64,000 nucleotides of DNA, taken from Sciurus carolinensis. Taxonomy: Eukaryota > Chordata > Mammalia > Rodentia > Sciuridae. The notes under the pieces are model-generated. The model was not told the origin of the DNA, did no database searches, and saw only the letters and a list, made by a program, of their open reading frames with translations. Both the position numbers and the translations under genes were made by a program. This document shows, piece after piece, positions 21,275 to 33,060 of the stretch. The DNA lies in NCBI RefSeq assembly GCF_902686445.1, contig NC_062232.1, forward strand, positions 69,643,440 to 69,707,439, in the 5' to 3' direction. Within the stretch, counting starts at the first letter, position 1. Each line of letters opens with the position of its first letter.

Positions 21275-22794
21275 ATTGCAGAATCAAACAGTATCCTGTG
21301 TACCAACTAATCTCAAAATACGGTATAACAATCATCTAAATTCAATAAATGCCAGAGAGCTGTATACACAGCAGCAAAAACTCTCAAGTAATGTTAATTA
21401 ATATGCAAGTGTAGTTTGATTTTACTAATTTTCACTGATGATTGGGAAAACTATTAAAATGACTGTATGCTGATAAATGATTATGTAAATAGATATAGTA
21501 ATTGTCGATACTCCCTACATTGTATTGAAATATGATGACAGAGAAATACCTTTTTAAAAGTCAAGGACACTGAAAAGTTATAATATAAATGGAAAAATCA
21601 ATAAGATATTGAGTATCCATGTCATTTCAAAGTGTGAAGACAGAAGATGTAAGAAACACTTCAGTCATCAGAAGTTTTGTAATCTAGCTGGGTAGAGCAT
21701 ACTAAAACAGGTAAGATCTTGTGTGAATTTTTGAAATATGAAAAAGTGAATTACAGTTTTTTAAGTTATTAACAGGAATAAAGTGATTCTTAATTGTCCA
21801 AGACAACTGAAAATGATTTACAGAGAAATTAAGGCGTTTGAATTGTGTCCTGAGACTATTCAGCTGCATTCTCTATACTCTTCCCTGATGTAGAGCACTT
21901 AGTTTCTTTTAACTACTTTGTGTAGCCATTCCAATCTACTAATACAAGAACATATTGTATATAGTACTGTTCTGAATATGGACATTTTCTGAAAGGCTAG
22001 AAGTCTCTTAATTTTTTTGACTAAGAAAATAAGCTAAAAGTACAGAGAAATTTTGATGCAGGTGTATGTGTGTGTGTGTGTGTTGCATGGTTGGAGGTAA
22101 GATAAAATGTTTAAATGTTAACCCTTTCTCTTTCTCTTCTGCTGTGTTATTTAGCCTCCTTTCCATCCCAAAAGTTATATGACAATTCTTAATTTTTCTA
22201 TTATTCTTTCAAAAACTTCTATGATACTATTGAGCCACTACTTGTTCTTTATCTCATATTCATAATAAACTGAGCAAAATCGCTCTATGCAACTTAAATT
22301 TTGTTAGGTAGGCCACTAGCTAGTGCATATTTCCTCACACAGTTATTTAAAACAGTATATTTCTTAATTTTTGTGTGTCTGTTATATGCCATAATATTTA
22401 TACTTTGCTATGTAAAGGTATTTATTTTCAATCAGAATACTAGAAATTTTGTAGGAGAATTCAATATAATGTTCTGTATTTTATAGTATCCTATTGAAAA
22501 ATACCTCTCCCCTCCACACATCCATGCATATGCAGAATAAAAAATCTCCTCAAACCTTCACATCACTTCCAAAATTTTTATTGGTCAAACACGAAGGAAA
22601 TGTTATGGAAAATACTAAATTTTATTCTGAACCATTAGCATATTTTAAGAGTTAAACAAACTGTAACTATGTAATTGCATCATTGAGCATATTCTTCAGT
22701 CTTAGGAAAACATATCTGAGTATTTCGAAGCATATGATTCTCATTAGTTGGGATCTATTCACATCTTAATTAGCCTATCTTAAAAATATTATGT
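21275..22794. other. No recognisable feature
   Basis: AT-rich. A short (TG)n tract is at about 22063-22083. No repeat family or gene recognised. Confidence 0.5.
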
Positions 22795-23010
22795 AGAGGG
22801 AAATGAGAGGGAGGAGGAGGCAGGGGTATGAAAGATGGTAGAATGAGACAGACATCATTACCCTATGTACATGTATGAGTACACCAATGGTATGAATCTA
22901 CATCATGTACAACCATAGAAATGAAAAGATGGACCCCATTTGTATACAGTGAATCAAAATGCAGTCTGTAAAAATAAAAAATAAAAAAAACCCCAAAAAT
23001 AAAATAAAAT
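22795..23010 (+). mobile_element. L1 3'UTR-only insertion
   Basis: Purine-rich GAGAGGGAGGAGGAGGCAGG followed by the conserved L1 tail block (GACAGACATCATTACCCTAT through ACCCCATTTGTATACAGTG) and an A-rich end. It lacks ORF2, so it is severely 5'-truncated. AAAATATT on both sides may be a short, eroded target-site duplication. Confidence 0.75.
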
Positions 23011-23182
23011 ATTCAAGAATTAGCCATTAAAGAGGTATCTGAGAAAAAAATATTAAATACATAATTTTATTAGGTTATATGGCATGTATGTGGCATTATA
23101 TGAACTTAATAATTATATTATTTACTAAAAAACAATGCTAACTAATATCACTGAAAATGCAAGTTTTGGGGAAGGAGAGATT

Positions 23183-24600
23183 ATCAGCATGTGGTGGAAT
23201 AGGACATCCCCTGCACTGTACCCCTAAAGAAACATCAATTTGCTAACCATCAAAGAAAAAAAAAACTATGTGCAGGAAAGATTTGGAGGCAGGTAGTAGT
23301 TTAAGACAAGATCAAGATTGAATAAAACTTCTTCAAGTAGACAGGAGACTGAAGCCCCCAGTAGCAGGTTTACCAATTTAAGATGTGGTCACATTCCTAG
23401 AAGCAGCCCCATCCCCATGTAGACTCAGTTTCAGCCACACTTATCTGCAATTTTGCCATCAGTCCCATCTGGCCACAGACCTGGAAGAAACCACACCCAC
23501 CTATGGGCCTGGTATCATGCCCACTGAAGGTAGACCTGACTAAGGATACAAAAGTAGCCCTGCAATTATGGCTCCAGCCACATTCAACGGTATTCCCCGA
23601 AGTACTGTCCACCTAGGGAACTGGGAACAGTCACACTTATCTATACCCTTGGACCCAGAAACAGCTTTGTCACCCAACTTAACACTTGCTTTTCCACATA
23701 CCTGGAGGCAGTCCCACCTACCCAGGGACCTGGGCCCCTATTAAGAGGCCCACAGGTCAGAGACCCAAGTGGGGACCCAAAAGCAGCTTTCTGACTCAGT
23801 TATAAAGTTTCACAGTAAACAAAATCAAGACAAAAAAAGAATCATCAAACTCAAAGACAAGTACTTTGAAAATATGGAGTTGGAGAAATAAAAATAATAA
23901 AGAGAAAAAAACATAAAAAGCCTTTAGTTTTCATAAAACACCATCAAATGAACAACTTCATGCATTATTAGAGTTCCAGAAGGAGAACAGATGGAACTGT
24001 GAAAAACTTTTTAAAATAATAATAGCTGAAAATTTCCAAATCTTGAAAGAAAAATGTATATAGAGATTCACAAATCCAAAAAATTCCCAAATAAATTGAA
24101 TTGAATATATTGTAACAAAGACAATCTATCGATTATCAATCCTCAAAAGTCAAAGAAAAAACTCTCAATCTTTTCAGACAAAGCTATTCATATTTGAATA
24201 CACCACCAATGAAACTGCACATCATGTCTAACCAAAAGAATGAGATCCTAATTAGAAGGTCATACTCCATGTAAGTATTATATGCCAAAATATACTCTAG
24301 TGTCATATATATCTAAAAAGAAAAAAATAAAAATTTTTAAAAAGTGATTCATCATATATAATGGAGCCTCCATAAAGCTTCTCAGTAGAAAACTTTCATG
24401 CCAATGAAGAATAGGATGATATTGCAAGTAGTGAGAAAGAAGAAAAGAAAAAAAAAAAAATGAGGAAGGAAGGAAGGAGGAACAGAAGGAAGGTGGGTGA
24501 AGGAAGACTGTAAAGAAGGAAGGAAGGAAGATCCCAGAATACTAACCTTGCAAAACTGTGCCAAAAGGGATTCTTTACCTTTAAATGAAAAGACACAAAT
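23183..24600 (+). mobile_element. Old L1M 5'UTR and ORF1-region relic
   Basis: Starts GCATGTGGTGGAATAGGACA, resembling the start of L1M 5'UTRs. A long C-rich 5'UTR follows (about 23340-23800), then ORF1-like sequence (GCTGAAAATTTCCAAATCTTG near 24025 and AAACTTTCATGCCAATG near 24390). The frame is broken many times. ORF2 is absent, so this is a 3'-truncated or deleted remnant. Confidence 0.6.
24435..24532. repeat. Purine-rich (GAAA/GGAA)n low-complexity tract
   Basis: Runs of GAAAA and GGAA units inside the L1M ORF1 relic, probably expanded from an A/G-rich coding segment. Serine/phenylalanine-rich minus-strand frames here are artefacts of the repeat. Confidence 0.85.
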
Positions 24601-25396
24601 ATCAATGAAAAGACATCAACACAAAACATAAATTTCATAATTATTGGTGTACACATTATCTATAGCATTTTATGTCAATATATGTCAATTTATTAGTTTT
24701 TTAAAAAAAGTAAATGCAAGGATTGAAGTTTTCAATTGCAACATCATTGGAAAATTCAAGGACAAAATAAACTGCCAGAGAGTAGATTTTTATCCCTTAT
24801 TATTTCTTTTAGTCATTATTTCTTTAAAGTCATATTCAGATGTCTGTTAATTTCAGGACCATGGGTTCATAAAAGTTAGAACAAACAAGAAAAAAATAAA
24901 AAATTTTTCAGTAAAATTAAGAGACATCTATACAATCTTCTTTTTGCCCCTATATATGCCATATGTACCTATATATGACACAGAAAAAATTGTGTTTACT
25001 ATTATTCTTTGTATTAAAAGTGGTCGATAAAAGGAGACATTATTTCACATTCAAGGAAAAAATTGGCAAATCAGTTATATATCTCCAAATAAAATATCAT
25101 TCATATACAACATAAATATGAAAAAAGTGCAGAAGCATAAATTGAACTTTTCTTGTAAAACATAAGTTTTTAGAAACTTTTATTAGTACAAATTACAGTT
25201 AAAATTCTTTACATTGGAAGAAATTTCACCTGATCTTTGACCAGATATGAATGCACATTATTCTGTGATATTAATTTATTTCTATTAATTAACTAAAAAA
25301 GATGTGTGTTTGTTTTCTTAACTTCGGCAGTAATTTTTGAAAAATAACTCTGATAGCAATGTAGTGGAAGTGGAGCAACTTCAATGTATCCATTCC
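24601..25396. other. No clear feature
   Basis: AT-rich. The first 250 bases may still be decayed L1M sequence; the rest is unrecognised. Confidence 0.4.
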
Positions 25397-25629
25397 CTAA
25401 GAGGCATAATTTTTAAATTTAATTAAAATTTTTCCCTTTGGTACCAGGTATTGAACCCAGGAGCACTCTACCACTGAGCCAGATCCCCAGCCGTTTATAT
25501 TATTTATTTTGAGACAGGGTCTCACTATGTTTCTGAGGCCTGCTTTAAACTCATGATCCTCCTCCCTCAGCCTCCAGAGTCAGTAGGATTACAGGCATGC
25601 CCCACAGCAACGGGCTCTCTAAGAGGCAT
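25397..25629 (-). mobile_element. B1-dID composite SINE with 11-bp target-site duplication
   Basis: Body 25408-25618, minus strand. The complement begins as a B1 (7SL-like) unit with CTGTAATCCTACTGACTC-type and GGAGGCTGAGGGAGGAGG-type blocks, then an ID-like tail with a GGCTCAGTGGTAGAGTGC-type A box. Perfect flanks CTAAGAGGCAT at 25397-25407 and 25619-25629. Confidence 0.9.
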
Positions 25630-26749
25630 TCTAAATAAACATAGTGCAAAGAATAGTATAATTACCAAGAACCTGTCTTTTTGCTTTTACTCTCACATTG
25701 GATAAATGCTCTTCTTGGTCCATATTAATAAAATGTTTTTAGATAACTATAAAGTTGATTAAGTTGTATATCTGGTCATGGACTTGGAAAACTATAATTA
25801 ATAAACATATCCTCAAACATGTAGATAGTCTAAGTTAATATTAATCTTAGGTTCAAAGGGTGACTTTATTACCTGGACATTATGCATGTTCATAAATGTC
25901 TTAATAAAGTGAAGAAATAGACTATTGTATGGTGTTCAATGAAGCCATATTCTTTGTAAGTGGTGCCAAAAATATTCTATTCATTTTTCTGAATTTCAGT
26001 AACTATTATTATTGTAATTATGATTTTCCCTCTGGTGTACAACATTATTTGCTGCTATATTAAAATCTCAAAGAGTACCTATTTGGTGATTATGCCTTGG
26101 TCACCAGGGAACATTACTAAGTGTTGTAGCAGAAAACATAGAATTTCTGTTCCCTTGGTAGGTTTATGCTTCAAACTTAATGATGTTTGAATGTAAGCTA
26201 TTTCTGTGTAATTTGATTCTGGCAATATAAGTAATCTCGACAATATTTCATTTTGACTGTCACTATAAATAACCTCTGTTGACTTTCAGTGAAACTGTTT
26301 TACCGTTATGAAATACTTTTATAGAGTGGTGACACAATAATTAGTTAGCTATAGTTTTTCCCTAGAACTATTTTGCCCAAAGTCATATACTCACATCACA
26401 ATATCATAATGTAGTAGCTCTGAGATTTTGTTGACATTATAATAACAGCTTCATGGTTTCATACAAGACTGCAAATATAATTATACACAGATTTTTTGAT
26501 CATTTAAATTCTACATTGAAACCACATCATAATATTTCAATTATGGTTTCCATAGGCTACTAAGGGAAATATTTTCAATATTTTGATATAAATTTTGTGT
26601 AAGATACTGAGAATTTAGTATGACAATGTAAAGTCAAGAAAAGTCCCTATTTTTATTTTTTGATTCAATATTTTTCAAATAGAGTGATAGCCCCGACTAT
26701 TTACTCTTAAGATTACTTTTTAAAGAAAACACCTGTTTTACTATCAGTC
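25630..26749. other. No recognisable feature
   Basis: AT-rich single-copy-looking sequence with no gene or repeat recognised. Confidence 0.5.
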
Positions 26750-26763
26750 AAAAGATAATACAA
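26750..26763. repeat. Target-site duplication of the inverted L1, left copy
   Basis: AAAAGATAATACAA, matching AAAATATAATACAA at 29177-29190 with one mismatch. Confidence 0.8.
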
Positions 26764-28200
26764 GGTTTGCTCCCATTCTATAGGCTCTCTCTTTAGGTTA
26801 TTGATTGTTTCCTTTGCTGAGGCAAAGCCTTTTAGTTTGAATCAATCTAATGTATTGATTCTTGATTTTACTTCTTGTACTTTAGGAGTCTTGTTGAAGT
26901 CAGACCCTAAGCCAACATGGTGAAGATTTGGGCCTACTTTTTTTGGTAATAGGCACAGGGTCTCTGGTCTAGTGCCTAAGTCTTTGACCCACTTTGAGTT
27001 TTGTGCAGGGTAAGCAATAGGGGTCTAATTTCTTTTCATTGCATGTGGATTTCCTCTTTTCTCAGCACCATTTATATGTTCTCCTTTGAATGTTTTTGGC
27101 ACCTTTGTCTAGTATGAAATAACTGTATTTATGTGGATTTGTGTCTGTGTTTTCTATTCTGTACCATTGACCTACATGTCTATTTTGGTGCCAATACCAT
27201 GTCCTTTTAGTTACTATAGCTCTGTAGTATAGTTTAAGTTCTGGTATTGTGATGCCTCCTGCTTCACTCTTCTTGTTATGGATTGCTTTGGCTATTTTGG
27301 GTCTTTCATTTTTCCAAATGGATTTCATTGTTGGGACTAATGACACGTTAACTAACTCAGGCTGACTCCTTACTCCCTGGCAAGTGAGCAAGATCAAGTC
27401 CTCAAAGGCAGTTTCAATAGTTAATGACAATAAATCGGACCATGTCAGGGATTGGTTAACAACAGTTCTGTGAACGTGATCAGCTCTTGCTTGCCATATA
27501 GTCCTATGGGACTCTCGCCTGCGTGAACCCCATGCCTTGCTGACCTTTAAACTGATTGGTTCCCGCCTAGCCCCCACCCTACATAAAAGCTGTGTGACTT
27601 CCTCAATAAACCAGTTCCTGCTGTGACTGGTCTCCCTGACACGTCTGATTGTCCTCCACCCAGAGGGCTGGGTGCGGGCTGTCAGTCAGCCCTACCTATC
27701 CCAGTCTGACCTTGTTGGGGAGTGTCCCCTTCCCTTGCCGCTGGTCAAGAAGAGCAAGGGGACTTAAGACCCTAACAAATTTAATGATTGCTTTTTCTAG
27801 TTCTATTAAGAATTTCATTGGGATCTTAATTGGAATTCCATTAAATCTGTGTAAAGTTTTTGGTAGTATGGTCATTTTTGACAATATTAATTCTGCCTAT
27901 CCAAGAGTATGTGAGATTATTCCATCTTCTAAAGTCTTCCTCAATTTCTTTATTTTGTGTTCTGTAGTTTTCATTGTAGAGGCTTTCACCTCTTTTGTTA
28001 GATCGATTCCCAAGTATTTTTTTAAGTTATTGTTAATGGGGTACTTTTCCTAATTTCTCTTTCAGTAGATTCATCGCTGATGTGTAGGAACATGTTTGAT
28101 ATATGGGTGATGATTTTACAACCTGCTACTTTGCTGAATACTTTTATGAGTTTTAGAAGTTTTATGGTGGAATATTTTAGCTCCTCTATATATAGAATTA
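26764..28200 (-). mobile_element. L1 insertion, inverted 5' segment (ORF2)
   Basis: Antisense ORF2 sequence matching the part of the young L1 from about 15170 (FADD region) to about 16170, interrupted by the LTR at 27329-27777. Together with the direct segment at 28201-29176 it forms one insertion with a 5' inversion, as made by twin priming. Its breakpoint matches the start of the direct segment within a few bases. Confidence 0.85.
27329..27777 (+). mobile_element. Class I (ERV1/gamma-type) solo LTR
   Basis: GC-richer 449-bp block TGTTGGGACT...CCCTAACA inside the inverted L1 segment. It has a promoter layout: an inverted CCAAT box (ATTGG, about 27555), a TATA-like CATAAAAGC (27582-27590), a polyadenylation signal AATAAA at 27605-27610 and a GT/CT-rich downstream region. 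No internal retroviral sequence, so it is a solo LTR. Flanks TTTCAT (27323-27328) and TTTAAT (27780-27785) are suggestive but offset by two bases, so the 3' edge is uncertain. Confidence 0.75.
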
Positions 28201-29176
28201 TGTGAGAAAATCTTTACCACATGCACCTCAGATAAAGCATTAATCTCCAGTTTATAAAGAACTCCAAAAACTTAACACTAAAAATCAAATAACCCAATCA
28301 ATAAATGGGCTAAGGAACTGATCACACACTTCACAGAAGAAGAAATACAATCAATCAACAAATACATGAAAAAATGTTCAACATCTTTAACAATTAGAGA
28401 AATTTAAATCAAATCTACTTTAAGATTTCATCTCACTCCAATCAGAATGGCAATTATCAAGAATACAAGCAGCAATAAATGTTGGCGAGGACGTAGGGAA
28501 AAAGGTACGCCCATACAATGCTGGTGGGAATGCAAATTTGTGCAATCATTATGGAAAGCAGAATGGAGATTACTCAGAAAACCTGGAATGGAACCACCAT
28601 TTGAACTAGCTATAAATCGTTTTATACCCAAAGGACTTAAAATCAGCATATTACAGGGATGCAGCCACATCAATGTTTATAGTAGCTCAACTCACAATAG
28701 CTAAACTATGGAAGCAACCTGGGTGCCCTTCAACAGAAGAATGGATAAAGATATACACACACACAATGGAATATTACTCAGTCTTAAAGAAGAATGTAAT
28801 TATGACATTCGCAGGTAAATGGTTGGAGTTGGAGAATATCATGCTAAGCAAAATAAGTCAATCCCCAAAACCAAAGGCTGAATGTTTCTCTGATATGTGG
28901 ATACTAATTCACAAAGGGGGGGCAGACTAGGGAAGAATATATTTACCTTAGATTAGATAGAGGAGACTGAAGGGAGGGTGGGTGCATGGGGGTAGGAAGG
29001 ATAGTAGAATGAAACAGACATTATTACCTTTTGTACATATATGACAATGAACACTGTGATTCCTTCAACATGTACAATTACAAAAATGAGAAATTGGACT
29101 CCATTTATGTATGATATATCAAGGTGCATACATGTATTCTATCATATATAACTAATTAGAACAAATAAAACATTTT
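28201..29176 (+). mobile_element. L1 insertion, direct 3' segment (ORF2 end and 3'UTR)
   Basis: Starts in ORF2 at the point matching about 16163 of the young L1, exactly where the inverted segment stops. It contains the Cys/His region in degraded form (CWRGRREKG, with the second Cys lost), the PPFELAI block, the ORF2 end, a G-rich 3'UTR (about 28915-29000) and an A-rich tail. Confidence 0.9.
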
Positions 29177-29190
29177 AAAATATAATACAA
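29177..29190. repeat. Target-site duplication of the inverted L1, right copy
   Basis: AAAATATAATACAA, one mismatch from 26750-26763. Confidence 0.8.
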
Positions 29191-30086
29191 AATATTTCTT
29201 AGGGTTTGATGATTATGCATCTTTTTTTCATAATTCAGAACAGGAAAAACAAAGTCGTCAATCAAAAATAATGAAATCTTACCCTAGTATGGCTATGGTT
29301 GGAGGTCAGAAGCAACAACACTACAAAAACAAATAAGGACTTCTCTGATTGCAACCATAGAATGTTTAAGAGATATGATATATTTTATTTTAAGATGATA
29401 TCCTCCTTATAGAAATTTTATTTCCGAGATGAATTAAACTAACCTGATTTCCGGGGTTTTCTGAGAGTCACTATGTGACCTAGCAGATCCTCTTAAAAAT
29501 TTCAATCAAATATATGCTTTTTGATTACAATATCTCTGTAGAGCTGTTTTAGGTATCCATTGCTATACAGAGCCTTATCATCTCACATTTTAGTGTTTGT
29601 GTTTTTGTCGATTTTATTTGGTTGTTTGTTTTGAAGTGGTCTTTAATTCAGGTTTTCACTGCCTCTGTTTTCCATACTTGCTCCATCTATCCATTCTCTC
29701 TACCCCAATCTATACTTTCAATCTAAATTTTCTAAAAGATGCCTTCCACTGAATCTTTCCATGTACCCTAATAATATTTATTTTTCTGAATCACTGTAAC
29801 AATTTTACTATTCACTACATAAGTATTGGATTTTATACTTCTTTGAATTGATCTTTAATTGTTTTATGCCTGTCCTCTTATATTTCCCTGTCCCATATTT
29901 TGAGACATGTTAAGATTTTTAAGTACTGCTTTGACAGTTTTGTTAACTTGTTTGTATTAGCTTCCAGATCCTGACACTGAAAAGAAAAATAAAAAGGAAA
30001 ATTTCTTATGATGAGAGAATTATAGTTTGCTAAATTTAGTCTCCTCACAAACCTCAATGAAAAAGAACAGTACTTGGAAAAGGTGT
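29191..30086. other. No recognisable feature
   Basis: AT-rich sequence. No gene or repeat recognised. Confidence 0.5.
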
Positions 30087-30385
30087 CAATTAATTAATGG
30101 AATTTTAAGTTATTGCATTATACCAAAAGGTGCGGGTAGGTGGGATTAAATTCTTTCCAGTTGTAAGTTAGCAATATTTTCAGAGAGGTATTTAGCCTTT
30201 AATCCAAGCTAGTATAGTTCTTTTTGAGTACCATTTAATCACAAGCAGTCGTCCCAATTAAGCAGAATTTTCATCCCAATTAAGCAACAATCTTTGTTGT
30301 TAATTAGTATTAATTCACTAACTTGGGAAATGTTCCATTTAAGTGGACTTCTTAATTAAGTCTCAATTATGTTGAATTATAATCA
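30087..30385. other. Cluster of TAAT/ATTA homeodomain-like cores
   Basis: Non-repetitive stretch dense in TAATTA-type cores: TCAATTAATTAATGG (about 30086), two copies of TCCCAATTAAGCA (about 30252 and 30274), GTTAATTAGTATTAATTC (about 30299) and CTTAATTAAGTCTCAATTATG (about 30350). AT-rich DNA yields such cores by chance; the doubled 13-mer is what stands out. Could be a regulatory element; unproven. Confidence 0.25.
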
Positions 30386-30566
30386 AATACCCTGCATTGT
30401 TTACCAACTGTAAATTCATGCCTTGACCTGATATCTTAACCCTTACTCCAGTATGTCTTTGGGGAGGTTTTATGTGCAAAAGTGAATTGATAGAATCTTA
30501 ATAGTATTTCTATTGATTCCATCTGTTCTGAATTTCAATACATTTAGGTTTAAGGATGCATGTGTT

Positions 30567-30567
<1 letters not shown>

Positions 30568-30599
<32 letters not shown>
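30568..30599. repeat. Poly(T) homopolymer
   Basis: About 32 consecutive T. It could be the tail of a minus-strand retro-insertion, but the sequence to its right is not recognisable as one and no target-site duplication was found. Confidence 0.8.
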
Positions 30600-30600
<1 letters not shown>

Positions 30601-31234
30601 GCGTTACAATAGAAATAGATACATTTAGAAACAAAGAAGCAAGCTAAAACCTTTTGTCCATCCTATACATAGCCAGATAAAGGAAATGCACTTATAATTA
30701 ATAGCTTTAAGTAACTGCTGTGTTAAATATATGCAACACAATAATATTTGCTATAATTTTATGAATTCTGTTTTAATAGCACACTAGTCAATGTTATAAT
30801 CACCTGATTTTGAAATAAGTGATATTCCTAGTTAAAAGTATAATATTAAAATTTTAAATTAATTAACAGAAAATATCTCTATAGTACTTGTTTCTAAAAG
30901 ATTCATATTTACCTTGTTTGTTTTTAATATTGATATTAAAATGTAATATATTTTATGAAAAATTATTTTCAGATCATAGAAGAAACACTTTGATTCCTCC
31001 AATAGTGCAAAGTGGAACACACCAGATGAAATATTGGATATGCTTTCGTGGTAAGCTAAGGGGAAATGTTTTTTTGATAACTGAAGTATTCACCCAGTGA
31101 GTATGTACATTAACAAGGTCATGGTAAATGCTTTGATTAAGGAGTCCCTTTTTGAATGGAGCCATGTAACCTTAATGATGCAAAGTTTAGCAAAAGTCCA
31201 AGAAGCTTTATACAATGCCCCCCCCCCCCCAAAC
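30600..31234. other. No clear feature; C homopolymer at the end
   Basis: Unrecognised AT-rich sequence. A 13-base C-run lies at 31218-31230. The last 200 bases may be the diverged U3 of the LTR that follows. Confidence 0.4.
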
Positions 31235-31440
31235 TGGTGCTTAGATTAATTCACAAGAAAGGAAAAGAGGATGTTAAAAGACTTCCTTCCATGATATACT
31301 GCCTTGCCACAGACTCAAAAACAATGGAACTAAAAGACTAAGGACTGAAATTCTCCAAAATTGTGAACTAAAATGAACTCTTTCTTCTTATAAGTTGATT
31401 TATCTTAGATATTTTTCATAGTAACAGAAAATTGACCAAG
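31235..31440 (+). mobile_element. 3' part of a MaLR/ERV-L-type LTR
   Basis: Shows the common end pattern of these LTRs: CCTTGCCACAGACTCAAAAACAATGGAAC-like block, GGACTGAAATTCTCC, AAAATTGTGAACTAAAATG, a TTTCTTCTTATAAGTTG block and a terminal CATAGTAACAGAAAATTGACC. The 5' part is not recognisable. Confidence 0.5.
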
Positions 31441-33060
31441 GCAGGGACTATAAATGGGTCCTGTGAGGAACAGACTTTAACTTTGGACTTGGTTTTCCTT
31501 ACTCACTTGTGAATGCAGTTGCTCAGAGTACTATAAAAGAACAGAAGATAGTGCAATGATTTGGACTGACAAGTCATATTTCAAATCATGGAACATGGTT
31601 TATAGTTCATAATCTCCAGAAATGGGCAAAAATATATTATCCTCAGAATAATAACTTTGATAGAGAATTGGAAAAGGCAATTAAAATAATGCTTATATAA
31701 AATAAGAGGGATATATAGACATGAAGTGATAGCTTAAATGCCTTTACAAGTGTGTGCTCACACCAAACATGAGGGGAACTTTTGGAATGTTCTTACCAGA
31801 TCCCTCTATTATTTTTTCTTTTGGTAGAGCAGAGTATGTTAGTGTAGGGGAGCATACTGTTGTAACTATGGAATTATTTCCAAAGGAAAAAGATGTTGTT
31901 ATGACTATATCTATCTATCCACGGCAAAGGATGCTATCTATGACTGCACTTAGTTTCTTTCTTCCCCATATCACATCAGCTTTATTTTTTTCTGCCTGAT
32001 GCAGTAACTATAATACCAGAGCTACAAATACCCAGTGCCAGAAACAGGGATGATTCCTAAATTATAAAATGTAACTATTTTTTAAAACTTTATCTCAGAG
32101 GCTGATGGATACATTGAACTTTCTCCCCGTCTGGCAAAATTGAGTTTGAGAGTGAATGTTGCCTTTTCCTAGTGGTCAAAATAGCCCTTTAAGTGACCTA
32201 CATAATGCTACCCAGTATGAATGGGTATGGATTGAGAGAGAAGAATTTACTAGACTAGCATTACTGCCTGTAATCTGGGTCAATAGAGTGGCCAAAATTA
32301 ATGTTCCTTGCAAAGATGGGAACGATCATTTATAACTTAGAGGAAGAAATAATAGTAGCTAAGGGTAAAGGAATAATTACATGGGTTATTTAGTGAAGGA
32401 AATCCAATATTATGTTACCATTTTAAAAGAGAATCAGAGCAAGATTAGATATTGTTTCTTAACTCAATTGTACTAAATGTCAGAAAGTGGAAGTCATACA
32501 CTGCTGAGATCACTTCTGCTTGTGGAATTGATAAGACTGAATACAAATGTACAGATTTAAGAGGTCTCACTAAGAAACATAATTATTTGATAGCAGGATT
32601 AATTTCACTAATTATTAACTAATGAATGAGACTCTAGTAATGTGCCAGTGTCTTGCAACTTTAATGCTAGAAGAGATTGGTGGCCAAACAACAGGAAGTG
32701 GTTTGTGGGATAATAAAAAAAATATGTATTTAATCTTTGATCCCAATTTATGGCACAGAGATCCTATAACCTTTGGAGTTTCCTGGATTATAGGAGTGTT
32801 TTTGTAATTCATAATGAGTTCCTACTCCTCAGTCTATTCTAATAAGATATCTTAGATTGGTGTTCCCTAAATAGCCTCAGGATGAAACTAATCACCAGGA
32901 AGACCAACCACACAATGTGATTGTTATTAAAGAATGAATACTTTCAGTCCAGTTCCCTTACCCCTAGGGAAGGGATGTAGAGCTAGAGAAGTGTTATGAA
33001 AACTCTGGAACAAGAAGATTCTGGATTGGGGAGGACCTTGATATCTTGAGAAGGTAACAT
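31441..33060 (+). mobile_element. Possible ERV-L/MaLR internal region, decayed
   Basis: Directly follows an LTR end in the same orientation, where internal sequence would be expected. Near 32100-32330 a plus-strand reading gives a gag-like stretch (EEFTRLALLPVIWVNRVAK) interrupted by stops. Elsewhere there are short open stretches (31754-31999, 81 codons; 32622-32807, 61 codons) without recognised domains. No downstream LTR was identified. This is a tentative assignment. Confidence 0.35.

Noticed and set aside
27062..27577. 171-codon minus-strand open frame
   Set aside because: It joins an LTR segment to antisense L1 ORF2 (for example KSIWKNERPKIAKAI), so it is a chance fusion of two elements and not a gene.
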